Assembly (NCBI GenBank): GCA_003142615.1
Contig: PLMW01000078.1
Span: 7,751 to 71,750, forward strand
Length of the DNA: 64,000 nucleotides
Direction: 5' to 3'
From: Opitutia bacterium
GTDB taxonomy: Bacteria > Verrucomicrobiota > Verrucomicrobiia > Opitutales > Opitutaceae
The notes under the pieces: generated by a model
The model's input: the letters and a program-made list of their open reading frames with translations, nothing else
Database searches by the model: none
What the model was told of the DNA's origin: nothing
Shown: piece by piece, positions 30,488 through 40,361 of the stretch
Position numbering within the stretch: the stretch's first letter is position 1
How the letters are laid out: every line of letters begins with the position of its first letter
Program-made: the position numbers and the translations under genes

Positions 30488-31131
30488 TTTGCTTACGCGC
30501 CGTGGACCTCACCAAGGTAATCAGCAAGACACTGGCGACGACTCCTGAGCGGCAGCTGGAGGCGGATGCTGATTGGGAGGTGGTGAAAAAAGTGCAGGCC
30601 GGTGACGTCGCGGCGTTCGACAAGCTCATCCTGAAGTATCGCGAACGGGTCTATTCCATCATTTACAATCTATGTGCCAATCGGGAGGACACCGCCGACC
30701 TCACGCAGTGCACTTTCATCAAGGCATTCCAATCCATCAACCGCTTCCAAGGGCAGGCATCTTTCTTCACCTGGCTGTACCGGATTGCAGTAAATGCCAC
30801 GCTGACGCACTTGCGTAAAAACAAGCTCCGGACCTTCTTCAGCTTTGAACGAATCACGGAGGAGGACAAATCTTCGGAAATCATAGAGGCTCTGACGGAT
30901 AGAACAGGTGCTGACCGGGAGACGTTTGTAAAAGAGCTGCAGGAAAAATTGAACGAAGCGCTCCAAAAACTGTCTATCAATCATCGAATGGTGGTGACTT
31001 TATTTGAAATAGACGGCCTGAGCCACAATGAGATCGCTGAGATCATGAATTGCTCGGTGGGCACGGTGCGTTCACGCCTGCACTATGCCAAGCAGCTCCT
31101 GCAAGCCGAACTGCAATCCTACCTGCGCTAG
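30484..31131 (+). CDS. ECF-type RNA polymerase sigma factor
   Basis: A 215-residue sigma-70 family factor with regions 2 and 4 only. Region 2 contains FDKLILKYRERVYSIIYNLCANREDTADLTQCTFIKAFQSINRFQG and FFTWLYRIAVNATLTHLRK. Region 4 is LNEALQKLSINHRMVVTLFEIDGLSHNEIAEIMNCSVGTVRSRLHYAKQ. The GTG at 30484 overlaps the upstream stop; a second GTG at 30502 (VDLTKV) would also serve. The gene that follows 6 nt later encodes a one-span protein with a cytoplasmic N-terminus, the usual anti-sigma position. Confidence 0.92.
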   Translation: MICLRAVDLTKVISKTLATTPERQLEADADWEVVKKVQAGDVAAFDKLILKYRERVYSIIYNLCANREDTADLTQCTFIKAFQSINRFQGQASFFTWLYRIAVNATLTHLRKNKLRTFFSFERITEEDKSSEIIEALTDRTGADRETFVKELQEKLNEALQKLSINHRMVVTLFEIDGLSHNEIAEIMNCSVGTVRSRLHYAKQLLQAELQSYLR

Positions 31132-31137
31132 TCAACC

Positions 31138-32010
31138 ATGTCCGACCATCGATTCAATCCGCCGTCGCGAGTCACCTTGGAGGATCTGCTGCGTCTGAAA
31201 AGGGCGGAGCGCCCTCCGCCTGAGTTCTGGTCCGAATTCGAGCGGGAACTTCGCCAGAAGCAGCTGGCCGCACTGGTGGAACGGAGGTCATGGTGGCATG
31301 AACTGGCCGCTGCCTGCGGCAGATCCGGGCGGTTGCGGCTCCCCTTGGGCGCGACTGCGGTCCTGGCGCTTTCTTTTCTTTCAATCCGGTATTATTCCCA
31401 GCTCGGCGGTGAATCGCAGCTGATTGCGGGCGGAAGCCCGGCAAATCAAGCGGTGGCGCTTGCAGCGGCGAAACCGCATGACAATACCAAGCCGCTCGCC
31501 GCCGCTCCCCTGGCTCGCGAGCCCGCGCCCGAGACACAGACCTCCGTCAGCAGCGTGCACAGCACGGCATTGGCTGCCGAGGTTCCCCAGGCCACTTCCG
31601 GCCAGGTTTCCGCAGTGATTCCGTGGCTGGGTGATGTTTTGGACAATCGATCCGGCACGTCCGAGCTCACGCCCTCCGCACGCACGATCGCGGTCAATCT
31701 TGCCACGGTGGCCGTCATTGAACCCGAGCTCGTCGATGCGCTCGCCCGTCCGCGCGGCTTTGAAGAACGCGCGATGCCGGCTGTGCGCCAGCGCCATACG
31801 GCCGAGGTGCTTCCGACCGCCGCTGCCGTCACCGAACCGCGCCGCGCCCGTCTGCTGGCTTCCTTGGGCTCGGCCGGGATCTACGCACCCGAGCTCTCCA
31901 CCCCCGAGCATGCCAAGCGCAGCGTCAGCCGCTACCTTGCGCAGGACGGATGGGATCGCTCCATCAGCCGCCTGGAAGCCGAAGGCGACCATCTGTCGAT
32001 CAAGTTCTAG
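31138..32010 (+). CDS. single-span membrane protein, possible anti-sigma partner
   Basis: A 290-residue protein starting 6 nt after the sigma factor stop. Residues 1-65 are a charged cytoplasmic segment (TLEDLLRLKRAERPPPEFWSEFERELRQKQ). One membrane span follows near 68-83 (LPLGATAVLALSFLSI), then a long Ala/Pro/Ser-rich outer segment with no recognised domain. No ZAS-type His-x3-Cys-x2-Cys is present. Anti-sigma function is inferred from gene order and topology alone. Confidence 0.6.
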   Translation: MSDHRFNPPSRVTLEDLLRLKRAERPPPEFWSEFERELRQKQLAALVERRSWWHELAAACGRSGRLRLPLGATAVLALSFLSIRYYSQLGGESQLIAGGSPANQAVALAAAKPHDNTKPLAAAPLAREPAPETQTSVSSVHSTALAAEVPQATSGQVSAVIPWLGDVLDNRSGTSELTPSARTIAVNLATVAVIEPELVDALARPRGFEERAMPAVRQRHTAEVLPTAAAVTEPRRARLLASLGSAGIYAPELSTPEHAKRSVSRYLAQDGWDRSISRLEAEGDHLSIKF

Positions 32011-32124
32011 TCTCTGGACGTCGCCCCTGAGGAACCACGCGGCGCACTTGGGAGCCTTTGGCAGCGGCACGGGGCTTTGCTTTTGCAACGGATCTGGCCT
32101 AGGCTGGATCACACTGAGCCACCT

Positions 32125-33534
32125 ATGAGAATCGAACGTGACTCCATGGGAGAGATGCAGGTTCCTGACGATGCCCTTTATGGCGCCTCCACTCAGCGCG
32201 CGGTGCTTAATTTCCCGGTCAGCGGCCGTCCCCTGCCTCCCGCCTTTATCCACGGTCTGGGGCTGGTAAAATTCGCGTGCGCCGTCGCCAATGAGGAGCT
32301 CGGCCTCCTCAGCGCCGAAAAAAGCCGCCTCATCCAGCAGGTGGCGAAGGAGGTGAGCGACGGAAAACTGCTCGCCCATTTTCCCGTCGACGTCTTTCAG
32401 ACCGGCTCCGGCACCTCGGCGAACATGAACATCAACGAGGTCATCGCCAATCGTGCCAGCCAGCTCAGCGGTCATCCCGTTGGATCGAAGCAGCCCCTGC
32501 ATCCGAACGACGACGTCAACCTCGGCCAGTCATCCAATGACATCATTCCCACCGCACTCCACGTAAGTGTGGCGGTGGCGCTCAACACCCTGCTGGTGCC
32601 GGCACTCGAGGAACTGGCGGCGGGCCTCGAGGCCCGGGCTGCCGCCTTTCGCGACATCGTGAAGATCGGCCGCACCCACCTCATGGACGCCACGCCGCTC
32701 ACGCTCGGCCAGGAGTTTTCCGGTTACGCCGCTCAGGTGCGCAAGGGAGTGGTCCGTGCCCGGCAGGCCATCACGGCGCTCGGCGAACTCGCCATCGGTG
32801 GTACGGCGGTCGGCACCGGCATCAACGGTCATCCCGATTTTCCCGGCAAAGTCTGCCATATCCTTTCGGGAAAAACCGGCCTCGCCTTCCGTGAAGCGGC
32901 CAACCACTTCGAAGCCCAGGGCGGTCGCGACGATTGCGTCGAGGTCGCCGGACACCTCGCGACCATTGCCGCGAGCCTCACGAAAATCGCCAATGACATC
33001 CGCCTGCTCGGCTCCGGCCCGCGGGCGGGCATTGCCGAAATCCGACTGCCCGCCACCCAACCCGGTTCGTCAATCATGCCCGGCAAAGTGAATCCGGTGA
33101 TGAGCGAAATGCTCGTGCAGGTGGCGATCTACACGATGGGCCTGGCCAACATCGTCATGCTGTGCGGCCGCGACGGCCATTTTGAACTGAACGTGACGAT
33201 TCCGCTCATCGCACACGCGCTGCACGAGTCGATCACCTGCCTTGCCAACGGCTGCCGCGTATTCGCACGCCAGTGCGTCGCGGGCATCGAGGCCGACGCG
33301 GCCCGCTGCCGGGAGCTCGTGGACCGCTCGCTCATGCTGGTCACCGCGCTCAATCCTTACATTGGGTACGACGCTGCGGCCTCGGTCGCCAAGGAAGCCT
33401 TCGCCAAGAGCAAAACCCTCCGGGAGGTCGTGCTCGAACGCGGCCTGCTGGACGCCGCCACGCTCGACCGCGCACTCGAGCCAATGTCGATGACGAAACC
33501 TGGCGCAGGCCCGTTGGCAGCCTCGGGCGGTTGA
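32125..33534 (+). CDS. fumC: class II fumarate hydratase
   Basis: A 469-residue fumarase/aspartase superfamily enzyme that interconverts fumarate and malate. Signature GSSIMPGKVNP lies near residues 314-324, and TGSGTSANMNINEVIANRA and SSNDIIPTALH match FumC substrate-binding segments (HPNDDVN precedes). The FumC-like length and the absence of aspartase-specific features favour fumarase. The ATG at 32125 opens MRIERDSMGEMQVP, the usual FumC start. A class I fumarase gene lies 0.5 kb downstream on the other strand. Confidence 0.93.
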   Translation: MRIERDSMGEMQVPDDALYGASTQRAVLNFPVSGRPLPPAFIHGLGLVKFACAVANEELGLLSAEKSRLIQQVAKEVSDGKLLAHFPVDVFQTGSGTSANMNINEVIANRASQLSGHPVGSKQPLHPNDDVNLGQSSNDIIPTALHVSVAVALNTLLVPALEELAAGLEARAAAFRDIVKIGRTHLMDATPLTLGQEFSGYAAQVRKGVVRARQAITALGELAIGGTAVGTGINGHPDFPGKVCHILSGKTGLAFREAANHFEAQGGRDDCVEVAGHLATIAASLTKIANDIRLLGSGPRAGIAEIRLPATQPGSSIMPGKVNPVMSEMLVQVAIYTMGLANIVMLCGRDGHFELNVTIPLIAHALHESITCLANGCRVFARQCVAGIEADAARCRELVDRSLMLVTALNPYIGYDAAASVAKEAFAKSKTLREVVLERGLLDAATLDRALEPMSMTKPGAGPLAASGG

Positions 33535-33604
33535 CCGCGGGTGGGGGGAAACAAGGCGGGATTGAATCTGGTGCCTTCCTGTCTGAGGCTGGGCCCATCA
33601 GCCG

Positions 33605-34024
33605 ATGCCGGTTCACACCGCCACACTCCACCTCCCGACGCACGGCGCGGGTACCTATGAGATCACCGACCAGTGTGCGGCCGTCCTGCGCAAAAGCGGC
33701 CTGCGCCACGGCGTGCTCACCGTCTTCTGCCGTCACACGAGTTGCAGCCTCGTCATGATGGAAAACGCCGATCCCACGGCGCGGCGTGACCTCGAGGCTT
33801 GGCTGGACCGGCTCGTGCCTGGGGACGATCCTCATTTTCAACATACACTGGAGGGTCCTGATGACATGCCGAGTCACGTCAAGATGGCGCTCACCCGCAC
33901 CAGCGAAAGCGTGCCGTTCGCCGACGGCCGGCTTTTGCTCGGCACCTGGCAGGGCATCTTTCTCTGGGAACACCGCCGCGCCGCTCACTCCCGGACCGTG
34001 GTGGTGACGGTGATGGGCGAGTAA
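33605..34024 (+). CDS. YjbQ/UPF0047 family protein
   Basis: A 139-residue protein of the YjbQ family. VFCRHTSCSLVMMENADP and GTWQGIFLWEHRRAAHSRTVVVTVMGE are the conserved blocks, with the His and Glu of the putative metal site. Some members show thiamine-phosphate synthase activity at low level; the physiological role is not settled. It lies 70 nt after fumC on the same strand and ends 40 nt before the convergent class I fumarase. Confidence 0.92.
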   Translation: MPVHTATLHLPTHGAGTYEITDQCAAVLRKSGLRHGVLTVFCRHTSCSLVMMENADPTARRDLEAWLDRLVPGDDPHFQHTLEGPDDMPSHVKMALTRTSESVPFADGRLLLGTWQGIFLWEHRRAAHSRTVVVTVMGE

Positions 34025-34064
34025 TGACTGGGGCCAGGGCGCGGACCGAGCTGGTGTTTGTGGC

Positions 34065-35711
34065 CTATTTCCCCGGGGCGGCGTGGGCGACGGCGCAGGC
34101 GTTGGTGAAGAAATCGTTGCCTTTGTCGTCCACGAGAATGAAGGCCGGAAAGTCCCGCACCTCGATCTTCCACACGGCCTCCATGCCGAGTTCGGGATAT
34201 TCCAGGAGCTCGACCTTCGTGATGTTCTCCTTGGCGAGGATGGCGGCCGGGCCGCCGATGGAGCCGAGGTAAAAACCGCCGTGTTTCCTGCAGGCGTCGG
34301 TCACCTGCTTGCTGCGATTGCCCTTGGCGATCATGATCATCGAGCCGCCGAGCGACTGGAACAGCTCGACATAACCGTCCATGCGGCCGGCCGTCGTCGG
34401 GCCGAACGAGCCGGAGGCGTAGCCTCGGGGCGTCTTGGCCGGGCCGGCGTAATAAACCGGATGCTGCTTGAAGTACTCGGGCAGGCCCTGGCCGGCGTCG
34501 ACCCGCTCCTTGAGCTTCGCATGGGCGATGTCGCGCGCGACAACGATGGTGCCGTTGAGCAAGAGGCGCGTGGTGACGGGATATTTGGTGAGCTCGGCGA
34601 GAATCTCCTGCATCGGCCGGTTGAGGTCGAGCTTCACGATGTTTTCTTCGCGAATGACGCGGTCGCGGTCGGGGATGAACCGGCCGGGATTGGTTTCCAG
34701 CTGCTCCAGCCAGATGCCGTCGCGGTTGATTCTGGCCTTGATGTTGCGGTCGGCGGAGCAGGACACGCCCACGCCGACGGGGCAGGAGGCGCCGTGACGC
34801 GGCAGGCGGATGATGCGTACGTCGAGCGCGAAATACCGGCCGCCGAACTGCGCCCCGATGCCGCACGCCCGGGCGGCTTGGAGGATTTTGTCCTCCAGCT
34901 CGGTGTCACGGAAGGCCTGGCCCAGTGCGTTGCCTTTGAGGGGCAGCGTGTCGAGGTATTTGGCCGAGGCGAGCTTGACGGTCTTGAGGCAGGCTTCGGC
35001 CGAGGTACCACCGATGACGATCACGAGGTGATAGGGCGGGCACGCGGCGGTGCCCAGATGCTTCATCTTGTCGACGATGAACGCCTCCAGGCTCTTCGGG
35101 TTCAGCAACGCCTTGGTCTCCTGAAACAGGAAGGTTTTGTTGGCCGAACCGCCGCCCTTGGCGACAAAGAGAAATTCATAGCTCGCCCCCTCGGTGGCGT
35201 AGAGATCGATCTGCGCCGGGAGGTTCGTGCCCGAGTTGATCTCCTCGTACATGTCGAGCGGGATCGTCTGCGAGTAACGGAGATTCTCCTCGGTGTAGGT
35301 CTTGTAGATGCCCTTGGAGAGGTATTCGGCATCGTTCGCCCCGGTCCAGACCTGCTGGCCTTTTTTCGCGATGACGGTGGCCGTGCCGGTGTCCTGACAG
35401 AAGGGCAGGATGCCCTCCGCCGACACCTCGGCGTTGCGCAACATCGTGAGCGCGACATATCGATCGTTCGCGGAGGCCTGGGGGTCGTCGAGGATGGCGG
35501 CGACCTGCTGGAGATGCTTCGCGCGGAGCAGGAACGAACTGTCGCGCATCGCCTGGCCGGCGAGGTAAGCCAGGGCCTCGGGGTCCACCTTGAGAATCTC
35601 ACGGCCTGCAAACGTGGCGGTAGAGACGAAGTCCTTTGTCAGGAGGCGATACGACGTCTCGTCTTCACCAAGCGGGAACGGTTCCTGATAGCGGAAGGGA
35701 GGGGCTGGCAT
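34065..35711 (-). CDS. class I fumarate hydratase (Fe-S, FumA-like)
   Basis: A 548-residue iron-sulfur hydro-lyase. The N-terminal domain has [16 protein letters not shown], which carries one cluster Cys. Two further ligands are likely in [20 protein letters not shown] and [11 protein letters not shown]. The C-terminal domain contains the swivelling beta part with [26 protein letters not shown] and [15 protein letters not shown]. The undivided length matches the single-chain FumA/FumB form. It is oxygen-sensitive in known members, so the nearby FumC may be the stable alternative. Confidence 0.92.
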   Translation of the reverse strand: MPAPPFRYQEPFPLGEDETSYRLLTKDFVSTATFAGREILKVDPEALAYLAGQAMRDSSFLLRAKHLQQVAAILDDPQASANDRYVALTMLRNAEVSAEGILPFCQDTGTATVIAKKGQQVWTGANDAEYLSKGIYKTYTEENLRYSQTIPLDMYEEINSGTNLPAQIDLYATEGASYEFLFVAKGGGSANKTFLFQETKALLNPKSLEAFIVDKMKHLGTAACPPYHLVIVIGGTSAEACLKTVKLASAKYLDTLPLKGNALGQAFRDTELEDKILQAARACGIGAQFGGRYFALDVRIIRLPRHGASCPVGVGVSCSADRNIKARINRDGIWLEQLETNPGRFIPDRDRVIREENIVKLDLNRPMQEILAELTKYPVTTRLLLNGTIVVARDIAHAKLKERVDAGQGLPEYFKQHPVYYAGPAKTPRGYASGSFGPTTAGRMDGYVELFQSLGGSMIMIAKGNRSKQVTDACRKHGGFYLGSIGGPAAILAKENITKVELLEYPELGMEAVWKIEVRDFPAFILVDDKGNDFFTNACAVAHAAPGK

Positions 35712-35873
35712 GGCGCGGGCAAATTACGCAATCAGCATCAATAAGCTCGTCGAAAACGCGGGCGGCGAGCGGAATTAGTCGCGATTGCCAAAGGTATCAG
35801 GCGGTTCCGGTTCCATCTGCAGACGATAAAGCAAGGGTCTTGGTTTGCGCGATCAGGTGCAGCCGGGGCGGCC

Positions 35874-36863
35874 TTACAGCAGCTTCATCTTGGGCAGATC
35901 CTGCACATCGACGAGGCCGACCGGGCGGCCGGTGTCATCAACCACGATAAGATCGTCGATCTTGTAGCGATCGAAAATACGGAGGGCCTCGACCGCCAGC
36001 GCCTCGATGTGCACGGTCTTTGGCGTGCGCGTCATGAAACGGTCAACGGGCTGGGACAGGAAATCCGGGCTGCTCAGCACGTGCCGGCGAAAGTCGCCGT
36101 CGGTCAAAATGCCCGTGAGCTTGCCGGCGGCTGTGTCGACGAGGGCGATGCAGCCGGCCTTGGCCTTGGTCATGCCCAGGATGGCGTCCTGAATGGTGCG
36201 CTGGTCCGGCATGACGGGCAGACGATCGCCGGTGCGCATGATATCCCGCACTTTGAGCAGCAGGGCGGTGCCGAGGTTGCCGGAGGGATGCAACCGGGCG
36301 AAATCCTCCCGGGTGAACCCGCGGCGCTCGAGCAGCACCATGGCGAGCGCATCGCCCAGGGCGAGCGCGGCGGTCGTGCTGGCGGTGGGTGCCAGCCGCA
36401 AGGGGCAGGCCTCGCGGGGCACGCGGTAGAGGAGGCGCAGATCGGCGTCCTTCGCGAGCTCCGAGTCGGGATTGCTGGTGAGGGCGACGATGGTGAGCTC
36501 GAAACGCTTCAGCATGGCCAGCAGCCGCAGCATCTCGGCGCTCTGGCCGCTGTTGCTGAGCAGCACCGCGAGATCGCCCGGTGCGCACAGGCCGAGGTCG
36601 CCGTGCAGCGCCTGGGTGGCGTCGAGAAAACACGAGATGACGCCCGTGCTGTTGAAGGTGCCGGCCAGTTTCTGCGCGATGTGCGCCGACTTGCCCACGC
36701 CGCTGAAAATGAGTTTCCGGCCGGCCTGCGCCGCGGTCTCCACCGCCTGCACCACCGCCACGAACGATGCGTCGAGCGCCTCGGCCGTGGCCTGCAGTGC
36801 CTCCATTTCGATCCGGATGCACTCGCGGCCGCGAACCAAGGCGGATTGGGCGTCGTGAGTCAT
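35874..36863 (-). CDS. KpsF/GutQ family arabinose-5-phosphate isomerase (KdsD-like)
   Basis: A 329-residue isomerase that makes arabinose 5-phosphate for KDO and lipopolysaccharide. The SIS domain (about 1-180) has GRKLIFSGVGKSAHIAQKLAGTFNSTG, LHGDLG and LLSNSGQSAE. Two CBS domains follow (VRDIMRTGDRLPV and VDRFMTRTPKTV onward), which is the full-length form. It is adjacent and divergent to the LysM lipoprotein gene, with 78 bp between the starts. Confidence 0.92.
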   Translation of the reverse strand: MTHDAQSALVRGRECIRIEMEALQATAEALDASFVAVVQAVETAAQAGRKLIFSGVGKSAHIAQKLAGTFNSTGVISCFLDATQALHGDLGLCAPGDLAVLLSNSGQSAEMLRLLAMLKRFELTIVALTSNPDSELAKDADLRLLYRVPREACPLRLAPTASTTAALALGDALAMVLLERRGFTREDFARLHPSGNLGTALLLKVRDIMRTGDRLPVMPDQRTIQDAILGMTKAKAGCIALVDTAAGKLTGILTDGDFRRHVLSSPDFLSQPVDRFMTRTPKTVHIEALAVEALRIFDRYKIDDLIVVDDTGRPVGLVDVQDLPKMKLL

Positions 36864-36941
36864 TTAGGATTTGTGTTGGAAATGCGCGTGGGGTGAACTT
36901 AGCCCGCAATTTCACGCATTCAATCCCTTTCCCGTTGCTCC

Positions 36942-37775
36942 ATGCGGAGACTGTGGCGCACCGTCAACCTGTCCGGCGGGCTGCTGCTGCTCCTGTTCCT
37001 TGCGGCTGGCTGCGAACGTGGCGACCGCCTGACTCTTGGCGCCGAGACCGACGATCCGCAATACCGCCGCGGGCAGCAGCTCCTCAAGCAGGGTCACAAT
37101 CAGGATGCACTGGGCGCTTTTCTCAAGGTCATCGAAAAACGGGGCGATGACGCCCCCGAATCGCATCTCGAGGCCGGGCTCCTGTATCAGCAGTACTTCA
37201 AAGATCCGATCACCGCGATCTACCATTTCAACAAATACATCGAATTGCAGCCGAATTCCCGGCAGACCGATCTGGTGCGCCAGCGCAAAGACGCCGCGAT
37301 GCGCGAATTCGCGCGTTCGCTGCCGGCCCAGCCGCTGGAAAGCCAGGCGGCCCGGCTCGAGCTGATGAGTCGGATTGACGAACTCCAGAAGGAAAACCTT
37401 CAGCTCAAGGACGAGATCGCCACTTTGCGCCAGGGCGGGGCGGGCTCGACCGGGCCACGCGGCTCCGCCGCGCCGGCGGGAACCACGTCCACTCCGGCGA
37501 CCATGCGGGCGCCGCTGTTCAACTCCGCCTCCGCTGGTCCGGCGGGAGCGGGGGCCCGACCGGCCCTGACCGCGCGGCCGCCGGCGACAACCGCGGCAAA
37601 TTCACCGGTCACCTCCAATCGCCGGCATGTCGTCACCCAGGGGGAGACCCTCTACAAGATCGCGCAACGCTACTATGGCAGCGGCTCCAAATGGCCCGAA
37701 ATTCTCGAGGCCAACCGTGACGTGCTGAAGAACGAAAACGCGGTACGACCCGGCATGGAGCTGCGTATTCCCTGA
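36942..37775 (+). CDS. LysM lipoprotein with TPR-like segment
   Basis: A 277-residue predicted lipoprotein. The signal sequence ends FLAAGC (lipobox). Residues 40-115 form TPR-like helices (QYRRGQQLLKQGHNQDALGAFLKVIEKR...AIYHFNKYIELQPNS). Next are a short coiled coil (LMSRIDELQKENLQLKDEIATL) and a Pro/Ala/Thr linker. The C-terminal LysM domain (RHVVTQGETLYKIAQRYYGSGSKWPEILEANRD...LRIP) binds peptidoglycan. It probably tethers an envelope complex to the wall. Confidence 0.88.
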   Translation: MRRLWRTVNLSGGLLLLLFLAAGCERGDRLTLGAETDDPQYRRGQQLLKQGHNQDALGAFLKVIEKRGDDAPESHLEAGLLYQQYFKDPITAIYHFNKYIELQPNSRQTDLVRQRKDAAMREFARSLPAQPLESQAARLELMSRIDELQKENLQLKDEIATLRQGGAGSTGPRGSAAPAGTTSTPATMRAPLFNSASAGPAGAGARPALTARPPATTAANSPVTSNRRHVVTQGETLYKIAQRYYGSGSKWPEILEANRDVLKNENAVRPGMELRIP

Positions 37776-37923
37776 CGGAGTGATCTGGTGACCCTGCAGG
37801 CCGCGCCCTGGATCCGGGGCCCGGTGCTGCTGCCACAGGAACTCCGGACCGCTGCCGGGCAGCCAAAGGTAGCGTACGGCAAAAACAAGAAGGCCCGGCA
37901 AAGCGACAGGGAACAGGTGGTGG

Positions 37924-38379
37924 TTATGCGAAATACTCCGCCCAGGTTGTGCTGGTTTCAGTCACCCGCACGCGGTCGATCCGCACGCCGGGCGGCACTG
38001 CGTGGCGCAGGGCGGGATTCCTCGCCGTCTCGGCGAGCCAGCGCTGCAGCTCCTCAAAAATGGCCTTGGCCATGACCTCGCTGGTCGGGTCGGTATTTTC
38101 GAAGGGAATGATGCGATCGCCGTAGGTCTTTCGGAAAAACTCAAAATGGGGGTCGGTCGTGTTGAGGCAAAGCGCATGGTCCCAGGTTTCGAGGAAAGCC
38201 GTGAGCGCCGCCTTCACCGTCTGGAAATCGCAGACCATGTCGTTCGCATCGAGCTGGTCGGCGGCGAGCACGACCTCCACCGTCCGGCTGTGGCCGTGGG
38301 GGAAACGACATTTGTCGGGATGCTTCGAGAGGAGGTGGCCGCTCTCGATTTCAAAGGTCTTGCAGATGCGAAATGGCAT
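37924..38379 (-). CDS. 6-pyruvoyl-tetrahydropterin synthase/QueD family protein
   Basis: A 151-residue T-fold enzyme. Zinc-ligand motifs are ESGHLL and FPHGHSRTVEV; the catalytic region has VCDFQTVKAALTAFLETWDHALCLN, and the end has VTETSTTWAEY with the conserved substrate Glu. QueD makes 6-carboxytetrahydropterin for queuosine, but Cys27 of classical QueD corresponds to a PDKCRFPHGH stretch here, where Cys is present. The start was set at 38379 (MPFRICKTFEI), as the longer frame to 38463 adds a non-conserved tail. Confidence 0.85.
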   Translation of the reverse strand: MPFRICKTFEIESGHLLSKHPDKCRFPHGHSRTVEVVLAADQLDANDMVCDFQTVKAALTAFLETWDHALCLNTTDPHFEFFRKTYGDRIIPFENTDPTSEVMAKAIFEELQRWLAETARNPALRHAVPPGVRIDRVRVTETSTTWAEYFA

Positions 38380-38466
38380 GGACGCGGGGGATTGCCGCAA
38401 AAAGGCGCGGAAAGCGCAAGCGCGGGGTCGCGCCGGACAGGCGGACCCGCCGCAGCCGATCAACCC

Positions 38467-39876
38467 TCACACCGTGCGCGAAAACCGCCGCGGACCTTTT
38501 TCAAGGTAGGCGTCGAAGCGCATGGCGATGATGCGAATAAGCAGCGCCCCCACGCCGGTGACCATGAACCCCCCGTCGTCGCGGTGCAGAAGACCGTCGG
38601 CCTCCAGATCGGTGAGCGATTCAATTTCGCGCGCGAATTTGTCCCGGAAATCCACGCCGAGCCGTTGCGACAGGTTGGCATAGTTGACGCGTCGGTCGCA
38701 CATGATGCGCATGATGACCTGCCGGCGGAGGCGGTCCTCGTCGCTCAGAATCAGGCCGCGCTCCAGCGGCAGGCGGCCGGCGTCGAGCCCCGTGTAATAG
38801 GCCGGCAGCTCCTTCAGGTTTTGTCGGTAGGAGTCCTCGGTTTGCGAGATGGACGACATGCCGAAACCATAGATCGAGGCGCCGGCATGCGTGCTGTAGC
38901 CCTGGAAGTTGCGTTGGAGCGTGCCCTCGCGCTGGGCGATCGCCAGTTCGTCGTCGGCGCGGGCGAAGTGGTCCATGCCGATGTACACCATGCCGGCCTC
39001 GGTCAGCTTGCGCACAGCGGTGGCGAGCATCTTCAGTTTCTCCTCGGTGGAGGGCAGGTTGGCCTGTTTCTCAAAAATACGCTGGGAGGGTTTGATCCAA
39101 GGAACGTGCGCATAGCTGAACACGGCCAGACGGTCGGGTTGCAGCGTGAGCACCTCGTCGATGGTGCGGGCGAACGACTCCGCGGTCTGGTGCGGCAGGC
39201 CATAGATCAGATCGATGCTGATGGAATGGTAGCCCTCCGCGCGCATCCACTCGAAGGCCTGGCCGGTCACGTCCATCGGCTGGATGCGGTGAACGGCCAG
39301 TTGCACCGCCGGGTTGGTATCCTGCACGCCGAGCGAAGCGCGGTTGCAGCCGAGTTCGCGAAAGGCGCGGACGTGGTCGCGGGTGATGCGGCGCGGGTCG
39401 ACCTCGACGCTGTTTTCCGAGTCGTCGGCAAACTTGAAACGCGAATGGATGGCGGCGCCCAGCCTGCGGATCACCGGCGGCGGCAGAAAGGTCGGCGTGC
39501 CGCCGCCGAAATGCATCTGGGCGACGCGGCGTGATGGGTTCAGGAACGGCTGGATCAGCGCCAGTTCTTTTTCCAAATAGTCGAGATAGACGGAGGCGGC
39601 ATCGCGCTTGAGGGTGATGACCGTCGTGCAACCGCAGAACCAGCAAAGGGTTTCACAGAAAGGCAGGTGAAAATAGAGCGAGAGCGGACGCCGGGCGTCT
39701 TGGTTGTCCCGGCGGATGGCATCCGTGAGCGCGGCCGGCGGCGTGGCCTCCGTGAATTGCGGCGCGGTAGGGTAGGAAGTATATCGCGGTCCCGGAACGT
39801 TGTATTTTCGGACGAGCTCGAGATCGAACTCAGCCGGGGCGGGCGGCATTCCAGTGGTGGGACTTGGCGCGATCAT
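38467..39876 (-). CDS. hemN: oxygen-independent coproporphyrinogen III dehydrogenase (HemN-like)
   Basis: A 469-residue radical SAM enzyme of anaerobic haem synthesis. The cluster motif C-x3-C-x2-C-x-C is at Cys74, 78, 81 and 83, the HemN form. The N-terminal RKYNVPGPRYTSYPTA, the HFGGGTPTFL segment and the SIDLIYGLPHQT segment are HemN signatures. The length equals E. coli HemN (about 457). The open frame to 40251 is 125 codons longer with no conserved sequence, so the ATG at 39876 was chosen. Confidence 0.92.
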   Translation of the reverse strand: MIAPSPTTGMPPAPAEFDLELVRKYNVPGPRYTSYPTAPQFTEATPPAALTDAIRRDNQDARRPLSLYFHLPFCETLCWFCGCTTVITLKRDAASVYLDYLEKELALIQPFLNPSRRVAQMHFGGGTPTFLPPPVIRRLGAAIHSRFKFADDSENSVEVDPRRITRDHVRAFRELGCNRASLGVQDTNPAVQLAVHRIQPMDVTGQAFEWMRAEGYHSISIDLIYGLPHQTAESFARTIDEVLTLQPDRLAVFSYAHVPWIKPSQRIFEKQANLPSTEEKLKMLATAVRKLTEAGMVYIGMDHFARADDELAIAQREGTLQRNFQGYSTHAGASIYGFGMSSISQTEDSYRQNLKELPAYYTGLDAGRLPLERGLILSDEDRLRRQVIMRIMCDRRVNYANLSQRLGVDFRDKFAREIESLTDLEADGLLHRDDGGFMVTGVGALLIRIIAMRFDAYLEKGPRRFSRTV

Positions 39877-40361
39877 GGCATGGTCAGACAGGCGGCTAAC
39901 ATGGACGACGGTGAGCTTTTTGGCGAGGGCAACATGAGTTTTACGGGGGACAGACCACCCGAAGCCATCCGGCGGACCGCGCATATTGATGAAGGCGGTC
40001 GTCTTCGGGGAAAACGGCCGCCAGCAAGAGCGTCCCCCATGGCGACGCGGGCGTCGTTTCCGTCCCATTGCGGCCGTCATATCTTTCATTTTGGCCCGGC
40101 CCGGTGTCCGGCGATGCAGTGGAGCCTCCGTCGGCGTGGACCCCCGCAATGGGAGAGAAGAGCCGTTCGGCTCCGTGAACCACCCCACGCAATGCCCTTT
40201 CATGGCATTTGCCAGGCTTTTACCCGCGTCTTCTCCTCCCGTAATGGTCATTTTCCCCCTGCCAGGGGAGTCTTGCCCTGGATAAATGAAACAAACTATT
40301 TTGTTCGCGGTCGGGGTTTATTTTCGTACTGCTTGCTACTCCGTCTCATTTTGATCGACCC
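39877..40361. other. 485-bp divergent intergenic region, no gene seen
   Basis: The region between the hemN and NHL-protein starts. The part next to the NHL gene is AT-richer and could hold its promoter. I found no convincing RNA motif or riboswitch consensus and no coding pattern in either strand. Confidence 0.5.

Noticed and set aside
39877-40361. Riboswitch upstream of hemN or of the NHL gene
   Set aside because: I looked for cobalamin, TPP and cyclic-di-GMP consensus elements and found none that fit.
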